Shown here: positions 43,301 to 52,823 of the stretch, piece after piece
Layout: each line of letters begins with the position of its first letter
How positions within the stretch are numbered: the stretch's first letter is position 1
Assembly: GCA_026645575.1 (NCBI GenBank)
Contig: JAPKMW010000041.1
Coordinates: 24,291-88,290 of the forward strand
Length of the DNA: 64,000 nt
Direction of reading: 5' to 3'
DNA from: Caldilineaceae bacterium
GTDB lineage: Bacteria > Chloroflexota > Anaerolineae > Caldilineales > Caldilineaceae
The notes under the pieces: model-generated
Told to the model about the DNA's origin: nothing
Seen by the model: only the letters and a program-made list of their open reading frames with translations
The model's database searches: none
Made by a program: the position numbers and the translations under genes

Positions 43301-45074
43301 AAAGCATGGCCTGGATCGCTTGCATTGTCTGATGTTGGTGTGTTATCTCCCGCAACAGTGTACGGTGTTCTGCCGTATTCATAGTTAGGATGTGGGGTTC
43401 AGAGCGTGCAAGGAAATCGGCCAATCCCGGCCATTCCTGAACCGCTGTCCGCTCGCCCACACGCGCATTCCAAGCAAGCGCGTGATTGGGTGTGGGAAAT
43501 GCGGCCTCAACAACCAGAAACTGTTCACGCTCGTCCAGCAATTCAATACCAGCAAAGGAAACACCGAGAAAGGTGACAAGCATCTCCGCAAGATCATATA
43601 AACCGGCGCACAAGCTCTTAGCTTGTGCAACAATACTACTGGCCTTGAGCAGAAGCTCAAGCCGTTTTTCGGCTTCACGAATGGTGCGCATATCTTCAAA
43701 ATAGCCAACACTGCCAATGCGGTTTTTCTGTGCATCATACAACCAGGTTGCAGAGAGACGAATGGGTATGCGTTCGCCATCTTTGCTGTAAATCTCTGTT
43801 ACATAATTCTGCAACTTTTCATCAGGCGCTTGATATAATAGCTTGCCAATCTTACGAGGTTCCCGTGTATTACCATAGAAATGATCGATTGTTTTGCCGA
43901 TGACCTCATCACGGGAATAGCTTAACAGTGTCTCCACCTTATCATTCATGTCCGTAATGGCGCCATGGGGATCGACAGCAACCACACCCGACGGCGCATT
44001 GGCAATCAGGCGCGCCCAGCGATCCTTCTGTTCAGCCAGTTGCGTGACTAATTTCGCATTGTCCAGCGCAATCGCCGTGTGATCGGCAAACAGTTGAAGT
44101 AACTTGGCATCTTCTGCCGTAAACTTACGACCGACCACATCGTTGACACAGAGAACACCAATGGGCTGGTCACGCCATTTCAACAATACATCAATCACGG
44201 CCCCAAAGTTCCCTTTGCCGGCATAAACCTCAGCTTTCCCTGGCCACTGTTCATAATCATCGACAATCATACAAGGCTCGCCACGTTGCACTAAAACGCC
44301 GGCCATGCCTTCGCCTATTTGGAGTGTGTGACCTTGCAAGGTCGGCGGTAGACCGTAGGCGGCAATCGATTGTAGGGTCTGATTTGCCGGCAAGTAGTCA
44401 TAAATGCACCCTCCCTTTGCCTCTAGTAAAGTGACGGCCTCTTTGACAATGGTTTCTAAAAGTTTATCATGTTCTAGTTGGGCTGTAATCGCTAAGGTGG
44501 CATGGCGCAGCTTTTCAAGCTGTTCTGTATGTCGTCTGATTTCAGCAAAAAGATTTACATTTTCAATCGCAGCCGCAATCTGGCTGGCAAGCAGGGTCAC
44601 GATACCTAATTCGGTTTCGCTGATAGGCCGCCGGCTAAATTTATTATCCACCGCTACCTTACCAATAACCGTCCCTTGAAAAATTAAGGGAATGCAGGCC
44701 CATTGTTCAACACCTTCTAGCAGTTGTTCAAAAGGGGTTTTTTCATCATCTTTTCGCGTTAAAAGTTGTGGTTGCGGATCTGCAAGCAAGCGTTGCATTG
44801 ATTCATCGTTTGCAACCTGAAACTGGATTCCCTCAAATAGTGTATCCATGCCGATATGCGCACGGCCAATGAGTGATTGACGGTCTGTGGACAAGAGATA
44901 GAGACGCACCCGGTCAAAGCCGAGCGCCTGCACCCCGCGCAGGGCAACATCCAGAATTTCCGGCAGATTCCGCCCACTATGTAATTTGTTACTCGTTGTA
45001 ATCAACTCTTGCAAAACCCGTTTTTCATTGAGTAAGACGTATGACATCTGTTCATTCAGCGTCTGTTCACTCAT
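40386..45074 (-). CDS. Multi-GAF/PAS sensor histidine kinase
   Basis: The 1562-residue soluble protein has, in order, two GAF domains, a PAS domain (about 350-470; NAPSGVVAVDPHGAI), and five more GAF domains to about residue 1320. A degenerate dimerisation helix (AVEWIQMVSTAWGHSVRRE) and an HATPase (N-box VVDNAVYAML, G1 DTGPGIP, G2 SRGAGIGM) follow. There are no membrane segments, so it senses cytoplasmic small ligands or redox state. The His in AWGHS may be the phosphorylated residue. First of three genes with two receivers. The ATG at 45074 follows CGGAGGAAGGCC. Confidence 0.9.
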   Translation of the reverse strand: MSEQTLNEQMSYVLLNEKRVLQELITTSNKLHSGRNLPEILDVALRGVQALGFDRVRLYLLSTDRQSLIGRAHIGMDTLFEGIQFQVANDESMQRLLADPQPQLLTRKDDEKTPFEQLLEGVEQWACIPLIFQGTVIGKVAVDNKFSRRPISETELGIVTLLASQIAAAIENVNLFAEIRRHTEQLEKLRHATLAITAQLEHDKLLETIVKEAVTLLEAKGGCIYDYLPANQTLQSIAAYGLPPTLQGHTLQIGEGMAGVLVQRGEPCMIVDDYEQWPGKAEVYAGKGNFGAVIDVLLKWRDQPIGVLCVNDVVGRKFTAEDAKLLQLFADHTAIALDNAKLVTQLAEQKDRWARLIANAPSGVVAVDPHGAITDMNDKVETLLSYSRDEVIGKTIDHFYGNTREPRKIGKLLYQAPDEKLQNYVTEIYSKDGERIPIRLSATWLYDAQKNRIGSVGYFEDMRTIREAEKRLELLLKASSIVAQAKSLCAGLYDLAEMLVTFLGVSFAGIELLDEREQFLVVEAAFPTPNHALAWNARVGERTAVQEWPGLADFLARSEPHILTMNTAEHRTLLREITHQHQTMQAIQAMLFIPLRTEERAVGLLFLGELRIGKQAPFQQAQVELATAIANQTTVLIERLRLHEHEQRAREQLRSFYEASNALVSSQDPDIVLRDIAERARRAANATWVSVILIDEKVGQAHHLISAGFHKPFDYRPIFRPDGLSVQVIRTGVPVTINDVSQEQSRIHPSVFWEGVAAALCLSLSLRGRRIGVVWLTYDKPHHFTEAEIDGLRLYVNQAAIAYDRARRMAELEHLRRAAEAVASADGLPAMLKQIVHSACEVLQADSAVIWSYDGAEDQFVLEESVAVGISQQDWEAFRKAGPRVGGTTDTVMKRGWIGVENIAAEQPEFIGKSTRELLTRIHAQSFQGVALTIEGETIGVLYVNYNQPHSFRENERKIAHTFAYHAALVLKKAKLLEQVNKARNAAHAVAEVTALEDLPQTLASIVQRTREALDCDATTLYIYNQDRGNFDFPPAMAGLKYPEKVSAIGGVPINSAPYNIINLPDLYVAEDAIHDPLMSGYFVEQEGIVSSVGIPLITGPRKVGVMFINHRHSHRFTTDELANIKLFAHQAAVAIRNAQLYQGVKKQAALLEAVYGAGRAVTSSLDLSEILHRIADQAAHLTGYEEKQEGFAILTLVAGSKFKFVASYPRHALQNVHKALGEEVDLTKDADNRIGIIGRAIKTGEPQLVGDVTQNKDYLEAYQETRTELAVPIIIDSEVIGAINVEHPAANAFEEEHVRALQSLAAQAAIAIRNAHRFAELKRIKGYIGTKTAVEWIQMVSTAWGHSVRREVGTARGHIALLERLLTPEEKRPAVMEELKQLAAVISDIGEIPIIAPLSYEDAVDSVLVNKLVSTYLTRLWKLVPYKQIALQFDLQANLDTAATVWVSPEWLRRVFEIVVDNAVYAMLRLNPPQKPKQLQVMTRLVDNAITISFTDTGPGIPSQVMAKLFEKPIDKPEGSRGAGIGMMLAKTIMQTYRGDIAVQATSNAGTHIVITLPVEE

Positions 45075-45277
45075 GGCCTTCCTCCGTGATTCTTCTCAGT
45101 GGCAACTTTATCAGAAATCGGGCATTCCTGGCGCTGTCACACCGTATATTCTATCATGAGAAGTGGATGTGTTATGCAGCAACTTTGTAGCAATTTGCTC
45201 GCAACGTAGCTGCCATTTCTCACACGATGTAGCCAAATCTGGACATTCGATCATTGCAAAGGCTTTTGGCGCCCTGT

Positions 45278-45306
45278 TTGCCACGATTGCTACTTATCGT
45301 TATACT
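45278..45306 (+). promoter_or_regulatory. Promoter of the IlvD/Edd-family gene
   Basis: TTGCCA (45278-45283), a 17-base spacer and TATACT (45301-45306) lie 54 bases before the GTG start. The rest of the 45075-45359 gap between divergent genes shows no gene. Confidence 0.65.
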
Positions 45307-45359
45307 CATTATAGATCAACGCTTACCGCTGTATTCAATCACAAACAAAGGACTAATTT

Positions 45360-47117
45360 GTGTCAGAATTAACAAAGAACTATAGCGAAACTACCACTGC
45401 GACCACTACACCCAGTCGCAGTGACGCTTTTTTTCGCGAATCCCTCGTCGCCGGTTTTACCCATCGCGCCTTTACCAAGGCGATGGGCTTTGATGATGAA
45501 GATTTGCAGCGTCCGGTCATCGGCATCTGCAACACCTATAGCGAACTCAACAACTGTAACAACAACCTGCGCGAGGTGGCCGAGGCGGTGAAACGGGGCG
45601 TCTGGCAGGCTGGCGGCTTTCCGCTGGAATTTCCCACCATTTCGCTAGGCGAAGTTTTCCTCAGCCCCACCTCCATGCTCTATCGCAACCTGGCGGCCAT
45701 GGACACGGAAGAGATGATCCGCGGCCAATCGATTGACGGCGTTGTCCTCTTAACCAACTGTGACAAAACTACCCCCGCTGCGCTCATGGGCGCGGTCAGC
45801 GCCGACATTCCGGCCATTATGCTCTCCGGTGGCCCCATGCTCAACGGCAATTACCAGGGACAGATCCTGGGCGCCTGCACCGACTGTCGCCGCTTTAGTG
45901 ACGAAGTGCGCGCCGGCACCATGAGCGAGGAAGATTACCGCGGGGCGGAAAATGGCGTGGTGCGCAGCAAGGGTCACTGCATGGTCATGGGCACCGCTTC
46001 GACGATGAACTCGCTCATGGAGGCGCTGGGTATTGCCTTTCCCGGTAACGGCGCCATCCCCGCCGCTGATTCGCGCCGCTTGCAACTGGCCGAAAAGGTA
46101 GGGCGCCGAATTGTGACGCTTGCCAAAGAAGGGGTGCGTCCGTCGCAGATCATCACCCGCAAAGCAATTGAAAATGCTATTACGCTGCTCTGCGCTGTTG
46201 GCGGCAGCACCAATGCGGTTGTCCATCTGCCCGCCATCGCCGGTCGCCTGGGCATCGACCTGCCGCTGGATCTCTTTGGCGAAATCAGCAAACGCACTCC
46301 GCTGATTGCCAACATGCGCCCCACCGGCAAGTACCAGATGGAAGACCTCTACTACGGCGGCGGCATTCCGGCCATCCTCAAGGAGTTGCTGCCCCTGCTG
46401 TACGGCGATGCGCTCACGGTAACGGGCAAAACGATGGCGGAAAATGTCGCTAACGCCGAGGTCTATAACCGTGACATTATTCGTCCGCTCAGCGAACCGT
46501 TGAAGCAGGAAGGCGGCTTGACCATTTTGCGCGGCAACCTGGCCCCGGATGGTGCGGTCATCAAGCACGCCGCCGCCACGCCGTCGTTGCTCCAACATCG
46601 GGGCCGCGCCGTGGTTTTCAAGAGCATTCAGGATTTGAAGGAGCGGGTCAATGACCCCAACCTGGATGTGAAACCAGAGGATGTGCTGGTGTTGCAAAAC
46701 GCCGGCCCGGTCGGTGGGCCGGGGATGCCGGAGGTAGGGAATTTGCCCATTCCCGAAAAGCTCCTCAAACAAGGCATTCGCGACATGGTGCGCATCTCCG
46801 ACGCCCGCATGAGCGGCACAGCCTATGGCACCATCGTCCTCCATGTTGCGCCGGAAAGCGCGATTGGCGGCCCGCTGGCCCTGGTGCAAGATGGCGATGA
46901 AATTGAATTGGATTGGGCGAATCGACGGTTGACCCTGCTGGTGGACGATGCGGAATTAAGTAAGCGGCGCACCCAGTGGAAAGCGCCGCGGCCTACCTTT
47001 GTCCGCGGCTATGGCCGACTCTACGTCGAGCATGTCCTCCAAGCGCCGCAAGGGGTTGATTTTGACTTTTTGCAAGGGAATGATCCGGTAGGGGTGGTGG
47101 CGCAGCCGAAGTTTTAG
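45360..47117 (+). CDS. IlvD/Edd-family dehydratase, probably a sugar-acid dehydratase
   Basis: The 585-residue protein binds an iron-sulfur cluster and removes water from a dihydroxy acid. Cluster ligands are seen in TNCDKTTPAALMGA and GACTDCRRFSDEV, with the third Cys in NTYSELNNCN. The Mg region reads NGAIPAADSRR, and DARMSGTAYG marks the C-terminal domain. The acidic TDCRRFSDE and the C-terminal FVRGYGRLYVEHVLQA are closer to arabinonate/xylonate dehydratases than to branched-chain IlvD. The start is GTG at 45360 behind AAAGGA. It is monocistronic, so a sugar-acid role is inferred from sequence only. Confidence 0.85.
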   Translation: MSELTKNYSETTTATTTPSRSDAFFRESLVAGFTHRAFTKAMGFDDEDLQRPVIGICNTYSELNNCNNNLREVAEAVKRGVWQAGGFPLEFPTISLGEVFLSPTSMLYRNLAAMDTEEMIRGQSIDGVVLLTNCDKTTPAALMGAVSADIPAIMLSGGPMLNGNYQGQILGACTDCRRFSDEVRAGTMSEEDYRGAENGVVRSKGHCMVMGTASTMNSLMEALGIAFPGNGAIPAADSRRLQLAEKVGRRIVTLAKEGVRPSQIITRKAIENAITLLCAVGGSTNAVVHLPAIAGRLGIDLPLDLFGEISKRTPLIANMRPTGKYQMEDLYYGGGIPAILKELLPLLYGDALTVTGKTMAENVANAEVYNRDIIRPLSEPLKQEGGLTILRGNLAPDGAVIKHAAATPSLLQHRGRAVVFKSIQDLKERVNDPNLDVKPEDVLVLQNAGPVGGPGMPEVGNLPIPEKLLKQGIRDMVRISDARMSGTAYGTIVLHVAPESAIGGPLALVQDGDEIELDWANRRLTLLVDDAELSKRRTQWKAPRPTFVRGYGRLYVEHVLQAPQGVDFDFLQGNDPVGVVAQPKF

Positions 47118-47119
47118 GT

Positions 47120-47235
47120 GATTGATATTGGATAGTAGATATTAGGTATTAGATATTGGGTATTGGATATTGGGTATTGGATATTGGGTATTAGGTATTA
47201 GGTGTTTCACTGAATACCCAATACCCAATATCTAA
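47120..47235. repeat. Short-period array (TATTGGG/CCCAATA)
   Basis: About a dozen 7-8 base units of the type ATATTGGGT/ATTAGGT are followed, after GTGTTTCACTGA, by complementary ATACCCA units. It forms a stem between convergent genes. Same design as 29940-30128 and 20061-20157 but a different word. Confidence 0.65.
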
Positions 47236-47236
47236 T

Positions 47237-48391
47237 TTACAACCGATTCCACCAAACTCGCACCAACGCCGCGCCGCCTTCTTCGTAGTACTCGACACGC
47301 AGCGAATGCTGGCCTTCACCCAGGTAGATGTCACCAAAATAGTTGGTGGCGGGCTGTTCGCGCCAGGAGTCGATGATCAAGTGCCCATCGACGTAAACAC
47401 GAATACCGTCATCGACCGTGGCATAGAAGCGGTAGGTGCCGGCTTTGAAGTAGGCCGTGCGCGTCCATGCCACGCTGAATTGGTCATTGCCCACCCCGCT
47501 GCCCGGCCCGCCGCCGGCCCAGTCAAAGTTGATGCTGCCGTCCTGACGGGTAAAGGCTGGGGAGCCTTGTAGATACTTGTTGTTAAAGTAGACGCCATCC
47601 CAAGCATCCGCCGGCGGTGGTGGCGGTGGTTGCGGCGGGTTGCCTGGACAATTTTGACCCGGCACAATCAACACCTGTCCGACATAAAGCTGGTTCACAT
47701 TCCACAGGTTGTTGAGGTAAACCAACGTTTCGACTGTTGTCCCATACCAATAGGCGATCTTGGCTAAGGTGTCGCCCGGTTGCACCACGTAGGTGCATTG
47801 CCCTTGTGGTGGTTTGTGCGGCGGCTTCTGCGGTGGCGGTGGGTTATAAGGTGGTTTCTGCGGTGGGGGCGCATAACCGCCAGGAATGCAGAGAATCTGA
47901 CCGGCAAAGATATGATTGGTGTTATAAATGGCGTTAATTTGGGCCAACGTCCAAAGATTAACCCCGTAGTAGTTGGCAATCGCCGCTAGACTTTGCCCAT
48001 GTTGCACGGTGTGGTAGAAGGCGCACTTAGGGCCGCCCTGCGGCGGTTTGCCCGGATGACCAGGATGGCCATAGCCGTCGGGGATATAGAGCTTCTGGCC
48101 GACATAGATATGGTTCGGGTTGTGAATGCCATTCGCATACATCAAGGCGTGAACGGTTGTCCCATACCAAACGGCAATTTCACTGAGCGTATCACCAGGG
48201 CGCACCCGGTGGTAGGCGCCATTGTAGTGGGGTGACTCCGCCGGCGCCGCCGTTGCGGCACTGGGCATTAGGGTAAGTAGAAATGCAAAGATAAGGACAA
48301 CGGAAAGCGCTCGCCGTTTCGAGGTGAGATGGCGTAGCGATGCTGTGTAGCCGGCCAGTTGGGCCAGGCGAATCGGAACCTTTTCGAGCAT
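47237..48391 (-). CDS. Secreted protein with three LysM domains and a PA14 domain
   Basis: The 384-residue protein has an N-terminal basic region and a signal-type hydrophobic helix ([20 protein letters not shown], about residues 29-48). Three LysM repeats at about 60-105, 128-172 and 200-247 (for example [18 protein letters not shown]) follow, separated by Pro/Lys/Gly linkers. A PA14 domain makes up the last 125 residues ([15 protein letters not shown]). LysM binds peptidoglycan-like glycans and PA14 binds sugars, so this is a cell-surface adhesin-like protein. No catalytic domain is present. The ATG at 48391 follows AAAGGAGC. Confidence 0.88.
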   Translation of the reverse strand: MLEKVPIRLAQLAGYTASLRHLTSKRRALSVVLIFAFLLTLMPSAATAAPAESPHYNGAYHRVRPGDTLSEIAVWYGTTVHALMYANGIHNPNHIYVGQKLYIPDGYGHPGHPGKPPQGGPKCAFYHTVQHGQSLAAIANYYGVNLWTLAQINAIYNTNHIFAGQILCIPGGYAPPPQKPPYNPPPPQKPPHKPPQGQCTYVVQPGDTLAKIAYWYGTTVETLVYLNNLWNVNQLYVGQVLIVPGQNCPGNPPQPPPPPPADAWDGVYFNNKYLQGSPAFTRQDGSINFDWAGGGPGSGVGNDQFSVAWTRTAYFKAGTYRFYATVDDGIRVYVDGHLIIDSWREQPATNYFGDIYLGEGQHSLRVEYYEEGGAALVRVWWNRL

Positions 48392-48589
48392 AGAAAGCTC
48401 CTTTACTGTGGAAAATGGTTGGTTAAGATAAGGACATAACAGTGCACTCGCTCAGGCATAGCCGTAGTGCCTTCTCGTACATTTGCCTTACAAACTAGCC
48501 TAAAGAGCGCAAAGATAGGAACTTGTATTGAGATAGACGTTAGAACCACCAGAGAAGTTTCGGTCGTTTTTCTCACAACCATGGCAACG

Positions 48590-48631
48590 GCTCCTCGTTG
48601 GGGCATGAACCATCATGCCCCAACGAGGAGC
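48590..48631. repeat. Inverted repeat with 19-bp perfect arms
   Basis: GCTCCTCGTTGGGGCATGA (48590-48608) faces its complement at 48613-48631 with a four-base loop. It abuts the 3' end of the MBL gene and could serve as its terminator. Confidence 0.8.
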
Positions 48632-48635
48632 GGGT

Positions 48636-50042
48636 TCAGAACGAAAAGCGTTGCCCACGCGTCGGCATAGTCACTTGATCGATGCCGGTTGCTTGTAATT
48701 TTTCTGCCAACACGGTCATCGGTTGCGGCTCGCCATGAACGAGAAAACAGTTCTGCAATCGTTGTCGCGGCAGTGGGTCCACCCACTCGATCAGACCAGT
48801 TTGATCGGCATGGGCGCTGTACCCCTCAATCGACTCGACCTGGGCGCGTACGCGGTACTCTTCGCCAAAGATGCGCACCGGGTTCATTCCCTCTTGCAGA
48901 TGACGCCCTAGTGTATCCTGCGCCTGAAAGCTGACCACCAGAACCGTATTTTCCGGGTCGCTGATGTTGTTTTTAAGGTGGTGCAGAATGCGGCCACTTT
49001 CGGCCATGCCGCTGGCGCTGATGATGATGGCTGATTGGTTGAGCGTGTTCAGTTGCTTACTACGCCGGACATCGCGCACATATTCCAGGTTGCTATAATC
49101 AAAGGGGGCGCGCCGGCCCCCGTCGTTGATAAAGGTTTGCACTTCGGGATTCCATGCCTCTGGGTGCATCCGAAAGACATCGGTGGCGTTGACAGCCAGT
49201 GGACTGTCCACAAAGACGGGCAATTCAGGAATGTCCCCTTTTACATCAAGCTGATTCAACGCATAGACAATTTCCTGGGTACGTCCCACGGCGAAGGCGG
49301 GGATAATAACTTTGCCCCGGCGGCGCACAGTGCTGTTAACAATGTCGCGCAGATGTTTGCGCGCGGATTGGTAGGGTTCATGCAAGCGGTCGCCGTAGGT
49401 GCTTTCCAGGATCACAATATCGGCTTCCGGCGGCGCGGCGGGCGGGTTTAGAATCGGACTTTCGCGGCGACCAATGTCACCGCTAAAGACCACGCGCCAG
49501 TTCTTGCCTTTGCTCTGCTCGCGAATATCCAATTGGACAAAGGCTGCGCCCAGAATATGACCAGCATTGTGGAAGGTGAGGGTGACGCCATCGGCAATCA
49601 GAATGGGACGATTGAGGCCCACACCGATAAATTGCCCCAAACACGCTTGCACATCATTCTGCGTATAGAGCGGCTCGACTGGCGGCTCCCCTTTGCGCGC
49701 CCGCTGTTTGTTGAGATACTCGACATCGGTTTCCATAATGTGACCGCTGTCCATCAACATATAGGTACAGAGGTTACGCGTCGCCTGGGTACACCAGATA
49801 TTGCCGCGAAAACCCTGCTTGACCAAGTTAGGAATATTGCCCGAATGATCGATATGGGCGTGGCTGAGAACCAGGGTGTCAATCGTCGCCGGGTCAAAGG
49901 GAAAGTGCAGATTGCGTTCGTAGGTCTCAGCGCGACGTCCCTGATAGGAGCCACAGTCCAGGAGAATCCGCTGGTTGTTGACCTCGATCAGATGCATCGA
50001 TCCGGTGACTTCTTGTGCAGCGCCGTGGAAGGTGATGTCCAT
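48636..50042 (-). CDS. MBL-fold RNA-processing-type hydrolase with beta-CASP domain
   Basis: The 468-residue protein begins [17 protein letters not shown], as in CPSF73-like prokaryotic proteins. It has the zinc motif [28 protein letters not shown] and the beta-CASP region with [12 protein letters not shown]. The C-terminal [24 protein letters not shown] and VHGEPQPM motifs complete the RMMBL domain. Such enzymes are single-strand nucleases of RNA. The ATG at 50042 is chosen because all family sequence begins there. Confidence 0.92.
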   Translation of the reverse strand: MDITFHGAAQEVTGSMHLIEVNNQRILLDCGSYQGRRAETYERNLHFPFDPATIDTLVLSHAHIDHSGNIPNLVKQGFRGNIWCTQATRNLCTYMLMDSGHIMETDVEYLNKQRARKGEPPVEPLYTQNDVQACLGQFIGVGLNRPILIADGVTLTFHNAGHILGAAFVQLDIREQSKGKNWRVVFSGDIGRRESPILNPPAAPPEADIVILESTYGDRLHEPYQSARKHLRDIVNSTVRRRGKVIIPAFAVGRTQEIVYALNQLDVKGDIPELPVFVDSPLAVNATDVFRMHPEAWNPEVQTFINDGGRRAPFDYSNLEYVRDVRRSKQLNTLNQSAIIISASGMAESGRILHHLKNNISDPENTVLVVSFQAQDTLGRHLQEGMNPVRIFGEEYRVRAQVESIEGYSAHADQTGLIEWVDPLPRQRLQNCFLVHGEPQPMTVLAEKLQATGIDQVTMPTRGQRFSF

Positions 50043-50083
50043 ACAATGAATGCTCCGGTCGTGATTGGGTTGGGCTTGAGCAT

Positions 50084-50142
50084 GAGTCGTGATAACGTGA
50101 TTCGTGTTGCCTACCTGTTCGCCAGTCACGTTATCACGACTC
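50084..50142. repeat. Inverted repeat in a divergent gap
   Basis: GAGTCGTGATAACGTGA faces TCACGTTATCACGACTC. It lies upstream of both the MBL gene (leftward) and the membrane gene at 50403. The rest of the 50043-50402 gap shows no gene. Confidence 0.75.
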
Positions 50143-50402
50143 ACGACAGCATTATGGATGACGCGATAGCTTTATACTATTTTACGCCTTTTTTGTTGAT
50201 TTTGCAATCACTTTGTTGACGCTTTTGGGCAACAGTAGCACAGAGATGCAGGCGTACACAGTAGGCGGCTTACAAATTTCTCAGCAATACCACGGAGAAA
50301 TCGCTTTCATGCTGGTCACAGAGGTGACAGCAACCGGCAAGTAAGGTAAACTAGCGCTACTATGGCAGCAAACCGATCACATTCCAGCGGAGATTAGAGC
50401 CG

Positions 50403-51038
50403 ATGAAAGTTCAACAAGCAGCGCGTTTTAATGCGGTCTTCTGGCCGGCTGTATTGTTCTATACGGTGGTGACAATGGCGCCGGGACTGCGTATCACTGG
50501 TGTTCATTTTCCCCGGCAAGGCTGGATTGTGGACCATAGCTTCGTATGGACATTCGGTTGCTGGTTCTGGTTATTGGCAATCTTTGGCTGGATGTGGCTG
50601 CTGGTGGCGCTGATGTGGAGTTACCTGCCGGCCCATCGCATTGCATCGATGTTACAATCGGGCCTCATGCTTATTGGGGCGGTGCTGGCGATTGCTGGTG
50701 TCATTGTATGGATGGCTGTCTTGCCGCTGGCTATGCGTCAGGAGAGTGCAACCATGTTGGCCCCCCTGGTTGATGCGCTGGCGCTGGGCTTGATCGGTGG
50801 CGGCGCTTTCATGGGCGGGATTGTGACCCTCTGGATTGCCCTTGATCTTTATCAACAAGGCGTGTTGGTGCGCAGATGGTTGATGCTGCTTATGGGCGCC
50901 GGTCTTTGCCTGTTGCCAACGCCATTCCTGTTACCGTTTGGGTATTTGCTGGCCGGCGCTGCGCTCTGTTGGTGGGGCTGGATGCTCTACCTGGCTTTCC
51001 AGTCACGTCTGCCCAGCTTGTATGCCGAATGGAAATAG
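50403..51038 (+). CDS. Polytopic membrane protein of unknown function
   Basis: The 211-residue protein has six hydrophobic segments (about residues 15-34, 52-78, 85-110, 122-148, 155-175 and 180-200), with almost no extended loops. No conserved motif or family is recognised. The ATG at 50403 follows GGAG at ten bases. It precedes adenine deaminase by 55 bases on the same strand, so the two may be cotranscribed, but a purine transporter role is not supported by the small size. Confidence 0.7.
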   Translation: MKVQQAARFNAVFWPAVLFYTVVTMAPGLRITGVHFPRQGWIVDHSFVWTFGCWFWLLAIFGWMWLLVALMWSYLPAHRIASMLQSGLMLIGAVLAIAGVIVWMAVLPLAMRQESATMLAPLVDALALGLIGGGAFMGGIVTLWIALDLYQQGVLVRRWLMLLMGAGLCLLPTPFLLPFGYLLAGAALCWWGWMLYLAFQSRLPSLYAEWK

Positions 51039-51093
51039 GCGTGGCAAATGGGCGAAACGCGGCGGATTACCACCATAACAAGATGGAGGGGAT

Positions 51094-52809
51094 ATGGATT
51101 CAACAACATTCTTGCGGATCGCCCGTGGCGAGCAGCCTGCCGAGTTACTGCTGCGCAACGGGCATCTGGTGAATCTCTTTTCGGGCCTCATCGAGGAAGC
51201 CGACCTAGCCATTGCGGATGGACGGATTGTTGGCATTGGTTCCGGCTATCAGGCTGCGAAAACCGTTGACTTGCAGGGCGCCTATGTGACGCCGGGGTTG
51301 ATCGACGCCCATGTTCACATTGAAAGCAGTCTCTGTACACCGCCTCACTTTGCCACCGCCCTGCTGCCCCACGGCGTCACGACCGTTGTCACCGATCCGC
51401 ATGAGATTGCAAACGTTGCCGGTATTGCTGGTTTGCGCTACATGGCAGAGGCGACGCGCGGTCTGCCCTTGGCGGTGTGCATGATGGCCCCTTCCTGCGT
51501 CCCGGCGACCCACATGGAGACCAATGGCGCTACCCTGACTGCCGCCGAACTCGCCCCGTTGCTGGCCGACGGCACGGTGCATGGCCTGGCCGAGGTGATG
51601 AACTTCCCCGGCGTGATTCATGGCGACTCATCCATGCTGGCGAAAATCGCCGCCTTTGCCGGTCGCCCGCGCGATGGTCATGCCCCAGCGGTGCGGGGTC
51701 AAGCGCTTAACGCTTATGTGGCTGCCGGCATCGGCAGTGAACATGAGTGTACGACGGTAGCGGAAGCGCAAGAAAAGTTGGCGCGCGGGCTATACATCTT
51801 GATCCGTGAAGCGACCAACGCCCACAATCTGCACACCCTCTTGCCGCTGGTGACGCCGCACAATAACCGTCGTATCTGCTTCTGCACCGACGACCGCATC
51901 CCCAGCGATCTGCTCGACCAGGGCAGCATCGACTACATGGTGCGCGAAGCCATCGCCTTTGGTCTCGACCCGATCACGGCGCTGCGGATGGCGACGCTGA
52001 ACCCTGCCGAGTGGTTTGGGTTGCATGACCGGGGCGCCCTTGCGCCCGGTCGCGTGGCCGATCTGCTGATTGTCAAGGATTTACACGACTTTCGCCCGCG
52101 CCAGGTCTATGCCGGGGGCGAATTGGTGGCGGAAGCGGGAGCGTGCCTGTCTACCCTCTGGGCCAACAACAGCGCCGACACGAGCAACGTGGGCAGCTCG
52201 GTCAATGTCGATTGGGCCGCCGTCAACTTCGCCATTCCTGCCCGCGGCGAACGCATTCGGGTAATCGGTTCGCTGGAAAATCAGTTAGTTACCGAAGCGC
52301 GTATTCTTGAGGCAGCTATCCAAGAGGGCAACGCGGTGGCCGACCCAGCGCGTGATCTGCTGAAAATGGCGGTGATCGACCGGCACAAAGCCAGCGGCGC
52401 GATGGGGCTAGGTTTTATCCAGGGCATCGGCCTCCGCCGCGGGGCGATGGCCGGCACGGTGGCGCATGATCATCACAACCTAGTGGTTATCGGCGCCGAC
52501 GATCAATCGATGATGAATGCCGCCCGGCTGGTGGCAGCCATGCAAGGTGGCTTGGCGCTGGTTGACGGCGAACAGGTGATCGCCACGCTCCCCCTACCAG
52601 TGGCCGGCTTGATGAGCGACCGGCTAATTACAGAAGTGCGGCGGGCCTATGATATGCTAGTAGCCGGCGCCCGCGCCCAAGGGTCGCCGCTTCACGATCC
52701 CTTTATGGCCATGAGCTTTATGGCGCTGGAGGTGATTCCCAGCCTCAAGTTGACCGATCAGGGTCTGGTGGATGTGGAGAAGTTTGCGGTGGTGGATTTG
52801 TTTGTGTAA
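51094..52809 (+). CDS. ade: Adenine deaminase
   Basis: The 571-residue amidohydrolase converts adenine to hypoxanthine and ammonia in purine salvage. Recognisable blocks are DAHVHIESSL (metal His pair), VVTDPHEIANVAG, AEVMNFPGV, FCTDDRIPSD (metal Asp), and the C-terminal domain with TVAHDHHNLVVIGAD. It ends in PSLKLTDQGLVDV. The ATG at 51094 follows GGAGGGGAT. Length matches the Ade/AdeC family. Confidence 0.95.
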   Translation: MDSTTFLRIARGEQPAELLLRNGHLVNLFSGLIEEADLAIADGRIVGIGSGYQAAKTVDLQGAYVTPGLIDAHVHIESSLCTPPHFATALLPHGVTTVVTDPHEIANVAGIAGLRYMAEATRGLPLAVCMMAPSCVPATHMETNGATLTAAELAPLLADGTVHGLAEVMNFPGVIHGDSSMLAKIAAFAGRPRDGHAPAVRGQALNAYVAAGIGSEHECTTVAEAQEKLARGLYILIREATNAHNLHTLLPLVTPHNNRRICFCTDDRIPSDLLDQGSIDYMVREAIAFGLDPITALRMATLNPAEWFGLHDRGALAPGRVADLLIVKDLHDFRPRQVYAGGELVAEAGACLSTLWANNSADTSNVGSSVNVDWAAVNFAIPARGERIRVIGSLENQLVTEARILEAAIQEGNAVADPARDLLKMAVIDRHKASGAMGLGFIQGIGLRRGAMAGTVAHDHHNLVVIGADDQSMMNAARLVAAMQGGLALVDGEQVIATLPLPVAGLMSDRLITEVRRAYDMLVAGARAQGSPLHDPFMAMSFMALEVIPSLKLTDQGLVDVEKFAVVDLFV

Positions 52810-52823
52810 AGGAGTCAGTTATC

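Noticed and set aside
45750..46889. 379-codon reverse-strand open frame opposite the IlvD/Edd gene
   Set aside because: The plus-strand frame is a full-length, motif-complete enzyme. The reverse frame is a GC-codon shadow with low-complexity His/Gly/Arg text.
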